From positions 22,233,906-22,297,905 of the forward strand of contig OY979717.1 in NCBI GenBank assembly GCA_963855995.1: DNA of 64,000 bases. The letters run 5' to 3'. Positions within the stretch are counted from its first letter, which is position 1, and every line of letters begins with the position of its first letter. Made by a program: the position numbers and the translations under genes. This document shows, one piece after another, positions 1 to 10,690 of the stretch. Below the pieces are notes generated by a model that ran no database searches, was not told where the DNA came from, and saw only the letters and a list, made by a program, of their open reading frames with translations. This DNA comes from Muricea muricata. Lineage: Eukaryota > Cnidaria > Anthozoa > Malacalcyonacea > Plexauridae.

Positions 1-308
1 GTAAGCAAGTTCGTTTACTACTTCCTCACCCTGCACAATAGTACCCTCGTGGCGCAATGGATCATCGCGTTGGACTTCTAATTCAAAGGTTGTGGGTTCG
101 AGTCCCATCGAGGGTGGTATAATCTTTAAATTTTTACATCGGGAAAAATTTAGACATTAGGTTTAATAAAGTATAAGATTCTGCACATTTTTTGCATTCT
201 ACGACATTTACGGCTTACAATGCACTAAAAGTTTAAATTATTTTATGATGCAGTAAAATTTTTCCAGTAATCAACTTCGTTTACTACTTCCTCACTCAGC
301 ACGATAGT

Positions 309-382
309 ACCCTCGTGGCGCAATGGATCAGCGCGTTGGACTTCTAATTCAAAGGATGTGGGTTCGAGTCCCATCGAGGGTG
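309..382 (+). tRNA. tRNA-Arg (anticodon TCT), spacer-a copy of the trimer
   Basis: Acceptor ACCCTCG pairs fully with CGAGGGT, and the discriminator is G. D stem is GCGC/GCGC with D loop AATGGATCA, which keeps GG at 18-19 and A at position 20, an arginine identity base in many systems. The anticodon stem closes loop CTTCTAA with U33 and anticodon TCT. The variable region carries an A (GGATG) where most copies have GGTTG. T loop is TTCGAGT. There is no intron. A T6 run follows at 403-408. Confidence 0.85.
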
Positions 383-574
383 CTAGCTTCTTTAATCTTT
401 AATTTTTTCATCAATTTAGACATTAGGTTTAATAAAATAAGCGATTCTGCACATTTTTTGCACTGTACGACATTTACAACTTACAATGCACAGAAAAGTT
501 CATTTATTTTAGGATGCAGTAAAATTTTTCCTATAAAAAAGTTCGTTTGCTACTGAATCATTCGCCTGGGCTGT

Positions 575-648
575 ACCCTCGTGGCGCAATGGATCAGCGC
601 GTTGGACTTCTAATTTAAAGGTTGTGGGTTCGACTCCCATCGAGGGTG
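575..648 (+). tRNA. tRNA-Arg (anticodon TCT), spacer-b copy of the trimer
   Basis: Same fold as its neighbours. The 3' anticodon strand is TTTAA, so the stem holds an extra G-U wobble. The T loop reads TTCGACT, which changes box B to GGTTCGACTCC and still fits the consensus. The acceptor is fully paired. The downstream T-run is broken here (AATTTCTATATC), so this copy lacks the nearby T5 terminator that its neighbours have. Weaker or read-through termination is an inference. Confidence 0.8.
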
Positions 649-847
649 GCACAATCCTTAAATTTCTATATCAGGATCAATTTAGACATTAGGTTTAATA
701 AAGTATCAGATTCTGCACATTTTTTGCACTCTACGACATTTACAACTTACAATGCACAGAAAAGTTCATTTATTTTAGGATGCAGTAAAATTTTTCCAGT
801 AAGCAAGTTCGTTTACTACTTCCTCACTCTGCACAATAGTACCCTCG

Positions 848-858
848 TGGCGCAATGG
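848..858 (+). promoter_or_regulatory. Internal pol III A box of the consensus tRNA copy
   Basis: TGGCGCAATGG fits the tRNA A-box consensus TRGYNNARNNG at the expected place, positions 8 to 18 of the tRNA. The same 11-mer recurs in most copies. Frequent departures are TGACGC (for example 23675, 50884), TGGCGAAATGG (15151, 24206) and AATTGATC (38511, 39316). Confidence 0.85.
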
Positions 859-892
859 ATCAGCGCGTTGGACTTCTAATTCAAAGGTTGTG

Positions 893-903
893 GGTTCGAG
901 TCC
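893..903 (+). promoter_or_regulatory. Internal pol III B box of the consensus tRNA copy
   Basis: GGTTCGAGTCC is an exact match to the B-box consensus GGTTCGANTCC. It lies about 34 bp after the A box, a normal spacing for an intronless tRNA gene. Most array copies share it. A minority read GGTTCGACTCC or GGTTCCAGTCC. Confidence 0.87.
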
Positions 904-928
904 CATCGAGGGTGGTATAATCTTTAAA

Positions 929-933
929 TTTTT
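929..933 (+). terminator. Candidate pol III terminator (T5)
   Basis: A run of five T on the coding strand begins 15 bp after the tRNA 3' end and is followed by ACATC. An equivalent T5, T6 or longer run occurs at the same place in most spacers, for example T6 at 403-408. Its position suits pol III termination with a short 3' trailer. Confidence 0.65.
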
Positions 934-1372
934 ACATCGGGAAAAATTTAGACATTAGGTTTAATAAAGTATAAGATTCTGCACATTTTTTGCATTCTAC
1001 GACATTTACGGCTTACAATGCACTAAAAGTTTAAATTATTTTATGATGCAGTAAAATTTTTCCAGTAAGCAAGTTCGTTTACTACTTCCTCACTGTGCGC
1101 GATAGTACCCTCGTGGCGCAATGGATCAGCGCGTTGGACTTCTAATTCAATTTTTGTGGGTTCGAGTCCCATTGAGGGTGCTAGCTTCTTTAATCTTTAA
1201 TTTTTTCATCAATTTAGACATTAGGTTTAATAAAATAAGCGATTCTGCACATTTTTTGCCCGGTACGACATTTACAACTTACAATGCACAGAAAAGTTCA
1301 TTTATTTTAGGATGCAGTAATATTTTTCCGATAAGCAAGTTCGTTTACTACTGAATCACTCTGCAGAATAGT

Positions 1373-1446
1373 GCCATCGTGGCGCAATGGGTCAGCGCGT
1401 TGGACGCCTAATTCACAGGTTGTGGGTTCGAGTCCCATCGAGGGTG
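1373..1446 (+). tRNA. tRNA-like, CCT-type variant (reads Arg CCT, G33)
   Basis: Acceptor GCCATCG faces CGAGGGT, so it has a mismatch at pair 4. The loop is CGCCTAA. By position the anticodon is CCT, but base 33 is G instead of the near-universal U. The anticodon stem TTGGA/TTCAC has a mismatched first pair. About 34 copies share this loop, at 1373, 6163, 6702, 8831, 12295, 15416, 17816, 20205, 23402, 26074, 27416, 29547, 29813, 30343, 34411, 34683, 37176, 38777, 43937, 45538, 49275, 50611, 51416, 52487, 53558, 54357, 55161, 56232, 57037, 58108, 59163, 59960, 60765 and 61715. Most end TCCTATCGGGGGAGG, which also mispairs the acceptor. These look like a degenerate pseudo-tRNA subfamily carried along by the array. 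Confidence 0.7.
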
Positions 1447-4400
1447 GTAGATTCTTTAATCTTTTGTTTTTTACATCTTTTTATACAAAAGGTTTAATAA
1501 AATAAGCGATTCTGCACATTTTTTGCACTGTACGACATTTACAATTTACAATGCACAGAATAGTTCATTTACTTTAGGATGCAATAAAATTTTTCCTATA
1601 AAAAAGTTCGTTTGCTACTGAATCATTCGCCCTGGGAGTACCCTCGTGGCGCAATGGATCAGCGCGTTGGACTTCTAATTCAAAGGTTGTGGGTTCGAGT
1701 CCCATCTAGGGTGGTACAATCTTTAAATTTTTACATCAGCATCAATTTAGACATTAGGTTTAATAAAGTATCAGATTCTGCACATTTTTGGCACTCTACG
1801 ACATTTACAACTTACAATGCACAGAAAAGTTAATTTTTTTTAGGATGCAGTAAAATTTTTCCTATAAAAAAGTTCGTTTTCTACTGAATCATTCGCCTTG
1901 GTTGTACCCTCGTGGCGCAATGGAACAGCGCATTGGACTTCTAATTCAAAAGTTGTGAGTTCGAGTCCAATCGAGGGTGGTATAATCTTTAAATTTTTAC
2001 ATCGGGAAAAATTTAGACATTAGGTTTATTAAAGTATCAGATTCTGCACATTTTTTGCATTCTACGACATTTACAGCTTACAATGCACTAAAAGTTTAAA
2101 TTATTTTATGATGCAGTAAAATTTTTCCAGTAAGCAAGTTCGTTTACTACTTCCTCACTGTGCACGATAGTACCCTCATGGCGCAATGGATCAGCGCGTT
2201 GGACTTCTAATTCAAAGGTTGTGGGTTCGAGTCCCATCGAGGGTGCTAGCTTCTTTAATCTTTAATTTTTTCATCAATTTAGACATTAGGTTTAATAAAA
2301 TAAGCAATTCTGCACATTTTTTGCACTCTACGACATTTAAAACTTACAATGCACAGAAAAGTTCATTTTTTTTAGGATGCAGTAAAATTTTTCCTATAAA
2401 AAAGTTCGTTTGCTACTGAATCATTCGCCTGGGCTGTACCCTCGTGGCGCAATGGAACAGCGCGTTGGACTTCTAATTCAAAAGTTGTGGGTTCGAGTCC
2501 CATCGAGGGTTGTATAATCTTTAAATTTTTACATCGGGAAAAATTTAGACATTAGGTTTAATAAAGTATCAGATTCTGCACATTTTTTGCACTCTACGAC
2601 ATTTACAACTTACAATGCACAGAAAAGTTCATTTATTTTAGGATGCAGTAAAATTTTTCCAGTAAGCAAGTTCGTTTACTACTTCCTCACTCTGCACAAT
2701 AGTACCCTCGTGGCGCAATGGATCAGCGCGTTGGACTTCTAATTCAAAGGTTATGGGTTCGACTCCCATCGAGCGTGGCACAATCTTTAAATTTTTATAT
2801 CAGGATCAATTTAGACATTAGGTTTAATAAAGTATGAGATTCTGCACATTTTTTGCACTCTACGACATTTACAACTTACAATGCACAGAAAAGTTCATTT
2901 ATTTTAGGATGCAGTAAAATTTTTCCAGTAATCAACTTCGTTTACTACTTCCTCACTCTGTACGATAGTACCCTCGTGGCGCAATGGATCAGCGCGTTGG
3001 ACTTCTAATTCAAAGGTTGTGGGTTCGAGTCCCATCGAGGGTGCTAGCTTCTTTAATCTTTAATTTTTTCATCAATTTAGACATTAGGTTTAATAAAATA
3101 AGCGATTCTGGACATTTTTTGCACTGTACGACATTTACAACTTACAATGCACAGAAAAGTTCATTTATTTTAGGATGCAGTAAAATTTTTCCTATAAAAA
3201 AGTTCGTTTGCTACTGAATCATTCGCCTGGGCTGTACCCTCGTGGCGCAATGGATCAGCGCGTTGGACTTCTAATTTAAAGGTTGTGGGTTCGACTCCCA
3301 TCGAGGGTTGCACAATCTTTAAATTTCTATATCAGGATCAATTTAGACATTAGGTTTAATAAAGTATCAGATTCTACACATTTTTTGCACTCTACGACAT
3401 TTACAGCTTGCAATGCACAGAAAAGTTCATTTATTTTAGGATGCAGTAAAATTTTTCCAGTAAGCAAGTTCGTTTACTACTTCCTCACTCTGCACAATAG
3501 TACCCTCGTGGCGCAATGGATCAGCGCGTTGGACTTCTAATTCAAAGGTTGTGGGTTCGAGTCCCATCGAGGGTGGTATAATCTTTAAATTTTTACATCG
3601 GGAAAAATTTAGACATTAGGTTTAATAAAGTATCAGATTCTGCACATTTTTTGCATTCTACGACATTTACGGCTTACAATGCACTAAAAGTTTAAATTAT
3701 TTTATGATGCAGTAAAATTTTTCCAGTAATCAACTTCGTTTACGACTTCCTCACTCTGCACGATAGTACCCTCGTGGCGCAATGGATCAGCGCGTTGGAC
3801 TTCTAATTCAAAGGATGTGGGTTCGAGTCCCATCGAGGGTGCTAGCTTCTTTAATCTTTAATTTTTTCATCAATTTAGACATTAGGTTTAATAAAATAAG
3901 CGATTCTGCACATTTTTTGCACTGTACGACATTTACAACTTACAATGCACCGAAAAGTTCATTTATTTTAGGATGCAGTAAAATTTTTCCTATAAAAAAG
4001 TTCGTTTGCTACTGAATCATTCGCCTGGGCTGTACCCTCGTGGCGCAATGGATCAGCGCGTTGGACTTCTAATTTAAAGGTTGTGGGTTCGACTCCCATC
4101 GAGGGTGGCACAATCCTTAAATTTCTATATCAGGATCAATTTAGACATTAGGTTTAATAAAGTATCAGATTCTGCACATTTTTTGCACTCTACGACATTT
4201 ACAACTTACAATGCACAGAAAAGTTCATTTATTTTAGGATGCAGTAAAATTTTTCCAGTAAGCAAGTTCGTTTACTACTTCCTCACTCTGCAAAATAGTA
4301 CCCTCGTGGCGCAATGGATCAGCGCGTTGGACTTCTAATTCAAAGGTTGTGGGTTCGAGTCCCATCGAGGGTGGTATAATCTTTAAATTTTTACATCGGG

Positions 4401-5619
4401 AAAAATTTAGACATTAGGTTTAATAAAGTATGAGATTCTGCACATTTTTTGCATTCTACGACATTTACGGCTTACAATGCACTAAAAGTTTAAATTATTT
4501 TATGATGCAGTAAAATTTTTCCAGTAATCAACTTCGTTTACTACTTCCTCACTCTGCACGATAGTACCCTCGTGGCGCAATGGATCAGCGCGTTGGACTT
4601 CTAATTCAAAGGATGTGGGTTCGAGTCCCATCGAGGGTGCTAGCTTCTTTAATCTTTAATTTTTTCATCAATTTAGACATTAGGTTTAATAAAATAAGCG
4701 ATTCTGCACATTTTTTGCACTGTACGACATTTACAACTTACAATGCACCGAAAAGTTCATTTATTTTAGGATGCAGTAAAATTTTTCCTATAAAAAAGTT
4801 CGTTTGCTACTGAATCATTCGCCTGGGCTGTACCCTCGTGGCGCAATGGATCAGCGCGTTGGACTTCTAATTTAAAGGTTGTGGGTTCGACTCCCATCGA
4901 GGGTGGCACAATCCTTAAATTTCTATATCAGGATCAATTTAGACATTAGGTTTAATAAAGTATCAGATTCTGCACATTTTTTGCACTCTACGACATTTAC
5001 AACTTACAATGCACAGAAAAGTTCATTTATTTTAGGATGCAGTAAAATTTTTCCAGTAAGCAAGTTCGTTTACTACTTCCTCACTCTGCACAATAGTACC
5101 CTCGTGGCGCAATGGATCAGCGCGTTGGACTTCTAATTCAAAGGTTGTGGGTTCGAGTCCCATCGAGGGTGGTATAATCTTTAAATTTTTACATCGGGAA
5201 AAATTTAGACATTAGGTTTAATAAAGTATAAGATTCTGCACATTTTTTGCATTCTACGACATTTACGGCTTACAATGCACTAAAAGTTTAAATTATTTTA
5301 TGATGCAGTAAAATTTTTCCAGTAAGCAAGTTCGTTTACTACTTCCTCACTGTGCGCGATAGTACCCTCGTGGCGCAATGGATCAGCGCGTTGGACTTCT
5401 AATTCAAAGGTTGTGGGTTCGAGTCCCATTGAGGGTGCTAGCTTCTTTAATCTTTAATTTTTTCATCAATTTAGACATTAGGTTTAATAAAATAAGCGAT
5501 TCTGCACATTTTTTGCCCGGTACGACATTTACAACTTACAATGCACAGAAAAGTTCATTTATTTTAGGATGCGGTAAAATTTTTCCTATAAAAAAGTTCG
5601 TTTGCTACTGAATCATTCG

Positions 5620-8510
5620 CCTGGGGAGTACCCTCGTGGCGCAATGGATGAGCGCGTTGGACTTCTAATTCAAAGGTTGTGGGTTAGAGTCCCATCGAGG
5701 GTGGTACAATATTTAAATTTTTACATCAGGATCAATTTAGACATTAGGTTTAATAAAGTACCAGATTCTGCACATTTTTTGCACTCTACGACATTTACAA
5801 CTTACAATGCACAGAAAAATTCATTTATTTTGGGATTGCAGTAAAATTTTTCGAATAAAAAAGTTCGTTTGCTACTGAATCACTCACCTGGGCAGTACCT
5901 TCGTGGCGCAATGGATCAGCGCGTTGGACTTTTAATTCAAAGGTTGTGGGTTCGAGTCCCATCGAAGGTGGTAGATTCTATAATCTTAAAATTTTTACAT
6001 CAATTTATACATTAGGTTTAAAAAAATATTAGATTCTAAACATTTTTGCACTCTACGACATTTACGACTTACAATGCACAAAAAATTTAAATTATTTTAT
6101 GATGCAGTAACATTTTTCCTATAAGCAAGTCCGTTTACTACTTAATCTCTCTGCAGAATAGTACCATAGTGGCGCAATGGATAAGCCCGTTGGACGCCTA
6201 ATTCACAGGTTGTGGGTTCGAGTCCTATCGGGGGAGGTAGATTCTTTTTTTTTTAATTTTTTACATTGGGATAAATTTAGACAATAGGTTTAATAAAGTA
6301 TCAGATTCTGCACATTTTCTTCATTCTACGACATTTACGGCTTACAATGCACTAAAAGTTTAAATTATTTTATGATGCAGTAAAATTTTTCCAGTAAGCA
6401 AGTTCGTTTACTACTTCCTCACTCTGCACGATAGTACCCTCATGGCGCAATGGATCAGCGCGTTGGACTTCTAATTCAAAGGTTGTGGGTTCGAGTCCCA
6501 TCGAGGGTGCTAGCTTCTTTAATCTTTAATTTTTTCATCAATTTAGACATTAGGTTTAATAAAATAAGCGATTCTGCACATTTTTTGCCCGGTACGACAT
6601 TTACAACTTACAATGCACAGAAAAGTTCATTTATTTTAGGATGCAGTAATATTTTTCCGATAAGCAAGTTCGTTTACTACTGAATCACTCTGCAGAATAG
6701 TGCCATCGTGGCGCAATGGGTCAGCGCGTTGGACGCCTAATTCACAGGTTGTGGGTTCGAGTCCCAACGAGGGTGGTAGATTCTTTAATCATTTGTTTTT
6801 TACATCAATTTATACAAAAGGTTTAATAAAATAAGCGATTCTGCACATTTTTTGCACTGTACGACATTTACAATTTACAATGCACAGAATAGTTCATTTA
6901 TTTTAGGATGCAATAAAATTTTTCCTATAAAAAAGTTCGTTTGCTACTGAATCATTCGCCCTGGGAGTACCCTCGTGGCGCAATGGATCAGCGCGTTGGA
7001 CTTCTAATTCAAAGGTTGTGGGTTCGAGTCCCATCTAGGGTGGTACAATCTTTAAATTTTTACATCAGCATCAATTTAGACATTAGGTTTAATAAAGTAT
7101 CAGATTCTGCACATTTTTGGCACTCTACGACATTTACAACTTACAATGCACAGAAAAGTTAATTTTTTTTAGGATGCAGTAAAATTTTTCCTATAAAAAA
7201 GTTCGTTTTCTACTGAATCATTCGCCTTGGTTGTACCCTCGTGGCGCAATGGAACAGCGCATTGGACTTCTAATTCAAAAGTTGTGAGTTCGAGTCCAAT
7301 CGAGGGTGGTATAATCTTTAAATTTTTACATCGGGAAAAAGTTAGACATTAGGTTTAATAAAGTATCAGATTCTGCACATTTTTTGCATTCTACGACATT
7401 TACGGCTTACAATGCACTAAAAGTTTAAATTATTTTATGATGCAGTAAAATTTTTCCAGTAAGCAAGTTCGTTTACTACTTCCTCACTGTGCACGATAGT
7501 ACCCTCATGGCGCAATGCATCAGCGCGTTGGACTTCTAATTCAAAGGTTGTGGGTTCGAGTCCCATCGAGGGTGCTAGCTTCTTTAATCTTTAATTTTTT
7601 CATCAATTTAGACATTAGGTTTAATAAAATAAGCAATTCTGCACATTTTTTGCACTCTACGACATTTAAAACTTACAATGCACAGAAAAGTTCATTTTTT
7701 TTAGGATGCAGTAAAATTTTTCCTATAAAAAATTTCGTTTGCTACTGAATCATTCGCCTGGGCTGTACCCTCGTGGCGCAATGGAACAGCGCGTTGGACT
7801 TCTAATTCAAAAGTTGTGGGTTCGAGTCCCATCGAGGGTTGTATAATCTTTAAATTTTTACATCGGGAAAAATTTAGACATTAGGTTTAATAAAGTATCA
7901 GATTCTGCACATTTTTTGCACTCTACGACATTTACAACTTACAATGCACAGAAAAGTTCATTTATTTTAGGATGCAGTAAAATTTTTCCAGTAAGCAAGT
8001 TCGTTTACTACTTCCTCACTCTGCACAATAGTACCCTCGTGGCGCAATGGATCAGCGCGTTGGACTTCTAATTCAAAGGTTATGGGTTCGACTCCCATCG
8101 AGCGTGGCACAATCTTTAAATTTTTATATCAGGATCAATTTAGACATTAGGTTTAATAAAGTATGAGATTCTGCACATTTTTTGCACTCTACGACATTTA
8201 CAACTTACAATGCACAGAAAAGTTCATTTATTTTAGGATGCAGTAAAATTTTTCCAGTAAGCAAGTTCGTTTACTACTTCCTCACTCTGCACAATAGTAC
8301 CCTCGTGGCGCAATGGATCAGCGCGTTGGACTTCTAATTTAAAGGTTGTGGGTTCGAGTCCCATCAAGGGTGCTAGCTTCTTTAATATTTAATTTTTTCA
8401 TCAATTTAGACATTAGGTTTAATAAAATAAGCGATTCTGCACATTTTTTGCACTGTACGACATTTACAACTTACAATGCACAGAAAAGTTCATTTATTTT
8501 AGGATGCAGT
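5620..8510 (+). repeat. Array block 2: 11 monomers, mostly a copy of block 1 at offset 5,329
   Basis: tRNA-like units start at 5630, 5897 (TTT), 6163 (CCT type), 6436, 6702 (CCT type), 6969, 7235, 7501, 7767, 8033 and 8299. The run 6702-8106 repeats 1373-2777 at a constant offset of 5,329 bp, including private changes. Shared examples are the acceptor variant ACCCTCA at 2172 and 7501, and the D/T-arm changes AACAGCGCATTGG and GAGTCCAATCG at 1906 and 7235. Unit 5630 has GTTAGAGTCC in place of the B box. Confidence 0.88.
5897..5970 (+). tRNA. tRNA-like with Lys anticodon TTT and a fully paired variant acceptor
   Basis: The loop is CTTTTAA (U33, anticodon TTT) on the same body as the arginine copies. 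The acceptor is ACCTTCG pairing fully with CGAAGGT. Most other TTT copies have ACCCTCG facing CGAAGGT, which leaves a C-A mismatch at pair 4. This copy therefore carries the matching change on both strands. A and B boxes are intact and the D loop AATGGATCA is unchanged. By anticodon it would read AAA codons. Its charging is unknown. Confidence 0.75.
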
Positions 8511-10690
8511 AAAATTTTTCCTATAAAAAAGTTCGTTTGCTACTGAATCACTCACCTGGGCAGTACCCTCGTGGCGCAATGGATCAGCGCGTTGGACTTT
8601 TAATTCAAAGTTTGTGGGTTCCAGTCCCATCGAAGGTGGTAGATTCTTTAATCTTAAAATTTTTACATCAATTTATACAATAGGTTTAATAAAATATCAG
8701 ATTCTAAACATTTTTGCACTCTACGACATTTACGACTTACAATGCACAAAAAATTTAAATTATTTTATGATGCAGTAACATTTTTCCTATAAGCAAGTCC
8801 GTTTACTACTTAATCCCTCTGCAAAATAGTACCATAGTGGCGCAATGGATAAGCCCGTTGGACGCCTAATTCACAGGTTGTGGGTTCGAGTCCTATCGGG
8901 GGAGGTAGATTCTTTTTAATTTAATTTTTTACATCGGGATAAATTTAGACAATAGGTTTAATAAAGTATCAGATTCTGCACATTTTCTTCATTCTACGAC
9001 ATTTACGGCTTACAATGCACTAAAATTTAAAATATTTTATGATGCAGTAAAATTTTTCCAGTAAGCAAGTTCGTTCACTACTTCCTCACTCTGCACAAGA
9101 GTACCCTCGTGGCGCAATGGATCAGCGCGTTGGACTTCTAATTCAAAGGTTGTGGGTTCGAGTCCCATCGAGGGTGATAGCTTCTTTAATCTTTAATTTT
9201 TTCATTTATTTAGACATAAGGTTTAATAAAATAAGGGATTCTGCGTATTTTTTGCACTGTCCGACATTTACAACTTACAATGCACAGAAAAGTTCATTTA
9301 TTTTAGGATGCAGTAAAATTTTTCCTATAAAAAAGTTCGTTTGCTACTGAATCATTCGCCTGGGCTGTACCCTTGTGGCGCAATGGATCAGCGCGTTGGA
9401 CTTCTAATTCAAAGGTTGTGGGTTCGACTCCCATCGAAGGTGGCACAATCTTTAAATTTTTATATCAGGATCAATTTAGACTTAGGTTTAATAAAGTATC
9501 AGATTCTGCACATTTTTTCCACTCTACGACATTTACAACTTACAATGCACAGAAAAGTTCATTTATTTTAGGAAGCAGTAAAATTTTTCCAATAAAAAAG
9601 TTCGTTTGCTACTGAATCACACACCTGGGCAGTACCCTCGTGGCGCAATGGATCAGCGCGTTGGACTTTTAATTCAAAGGTTGTGGGTTCGAGTCCCATC
9701 GAGGGTGGTACAATCTTTAAATTTTTACATCAGGATCAATTTAGACATTAGGTTTAATAAAGTATCAGATTCTGCACATTTTTTGCATTCTACGACATTT
9801 ACAGCTTACAATGCACTAAAAGTTTAAATTATTTTATGATGCAGTAAAATTTTTCTAGTAAGCAAGTTCGTTTACTACTTCCTCACTCAGCACGATAGTA
9901 CCCTCGTGGCGCAATGGATCAGCGGGTTGGACTTCTAATTAAAAGGTTGTGGGTTCGAGTCCCATCGAGGGTGCTAGCTTCTTTAGTCTTTAATTTTTTC
10001 ATCAATTTAGACATGAGGTTTAATAAAATAAGCGATTCTGCACATTTTTTTGCACTGTACGACATTCACAACTTACAATGCACAGAAAAGTTCATTTATT
10101 TTAGGATGCAGTAAAATTTTTCCAGTAAGATAGTTCGTTTACTACTTCCTCACTCTGCACAATCGTGCCCTCGTGGCGCAATGGATCAGCGCGTTGGACT
10201 TCTAATTCAAAGGTTGTGGGTTCGAGTCCCATCGAGGGTGGTATAATCTTTAAATTTTTACATCGGGAAAAATTTAGACATTAGGTTTAATAAAGTATCA
10301 GATTCTGCACATTTTTTGCATTCTACGACATTTACGGCTTACAATGCACTAAAAGTTTAAATTATTTTATGATGCAGTAAAATTTTTCCAGTAAGCAAGT
10401 TCGTTTACTACTTCCTCACTTTGTACGATAGTACCCTCGTCGCGCAATGGATCAGCGCGTTGGACTTCTAATTTAAAGGTTGTGGGTTCCAGTCCCATCG
10501 AGGGTGCTAGCTTCTTTAATCTTTAATTTTTTCATCAATTTAGACATTAGGTTTAATAAAATAAGCGATTCTTCACATTTTTTGCACTGTACGACATTTA
10601 CAACTTACAATGCACAGAAAAGTTCATTTATTTTAGGATGCAGTAAAATTTTTCCTATAAAAAAGTTCGTTTGCTACTGAATCATTCGCC
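8511..10690 (+). repeat. Array block 3: 8 monomers, repeated near 17.5 kb and in part near 19.9 kb
   Basis: tRNA-like units start at 8565 (TTT), 8831 (CCT type), 9103, 9369, 9634 (TTT), 9900, 10167 and 10433. The order and private variants recur at 17,550-19,493, offset 8,985 to 8,987. Shared marks include acceptor ACCCTTG at 9369 and 18356, AGCGGGTTGG at 9900 and 18887, GCCCTCG at 10167 and 19154, and the A-box change TCGCGCAATGG at 10433 and 19420. The first five recur again at 19,939-21,083. The sliding offset shows a few small indels since duplication. Confidence 0.88.
9634..9707 (+). tRNA. tRNA-like with Lys anticodon TTT, acceptor fully paired
   Basis: All stems of the consensus arginine copy are kept, including acceptor ACCCTCG/CGAGGGT. 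The only anticodon-loop difference is TTT in place of TCT, with U33 retained. A and B boxes match consensus. A T5 follows in AATTTTTACATC. Copies 18621 and 21010 have the same structure, so this well-paired Lys-anticodon form spread with its block. It is the cleanest form of the TTT variant in the window. Confidence 0.8.

Larger units (their letters stand above)
841..914 (+). tRNA. tRNA-Arg (anticodon TCT), consensus copy
   Basis: This is a good reference copy for the array. Acceptor ACCCTCG/CGAGGGT has seven Watson-Crick pairs. D stem GCGC/GCGC is perfect. Anticodon stem TTGGA/TTCAA has one G-U pair. Loop CTTCTAA gives anticodon TCT with U33 and A37. Variable region is AGGTT. T stem GTGGG/CCCAT has one terminal G-U pair. 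Discriminator is G73. The length without CCA is 74 nt and no intron is present. It would read AGA codons if transcribed and charged. Transcription is not shown by sequence. Confidence 0.88.
1..5629 (+). repeat. Array block 1: 21 monomers, 798-bp trimeric higher-order repeat
   Basis: tRNA-like units (74 bp each) start at 43, 309, 575, 841, 1107, 1373 (CCT type), 1640, 1906, 2172, 2438, 2704, 2970, 3236, 3502, 3768, 4034, 4300, 4566, 4832, 5098 and 5364. All except 1373 read anticodon TCT. Three spacer kinds alternate. One begins GCTAGCTTC and has a T6 run. The next begins GGCACAATC with TTTCTATATC. The third begins GGTATAATC with ACATCGGGAAAAATT. This three-monomer period of 798 bp is clearest at 2970, 3768 and 4566, where successive trimers are nearly identical. 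Unit 43 has TCGC instead of GCGC in the D stem. Unit 2704 has a mismatched acceptor ending CGAGCGT. Confidence 0.93.
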
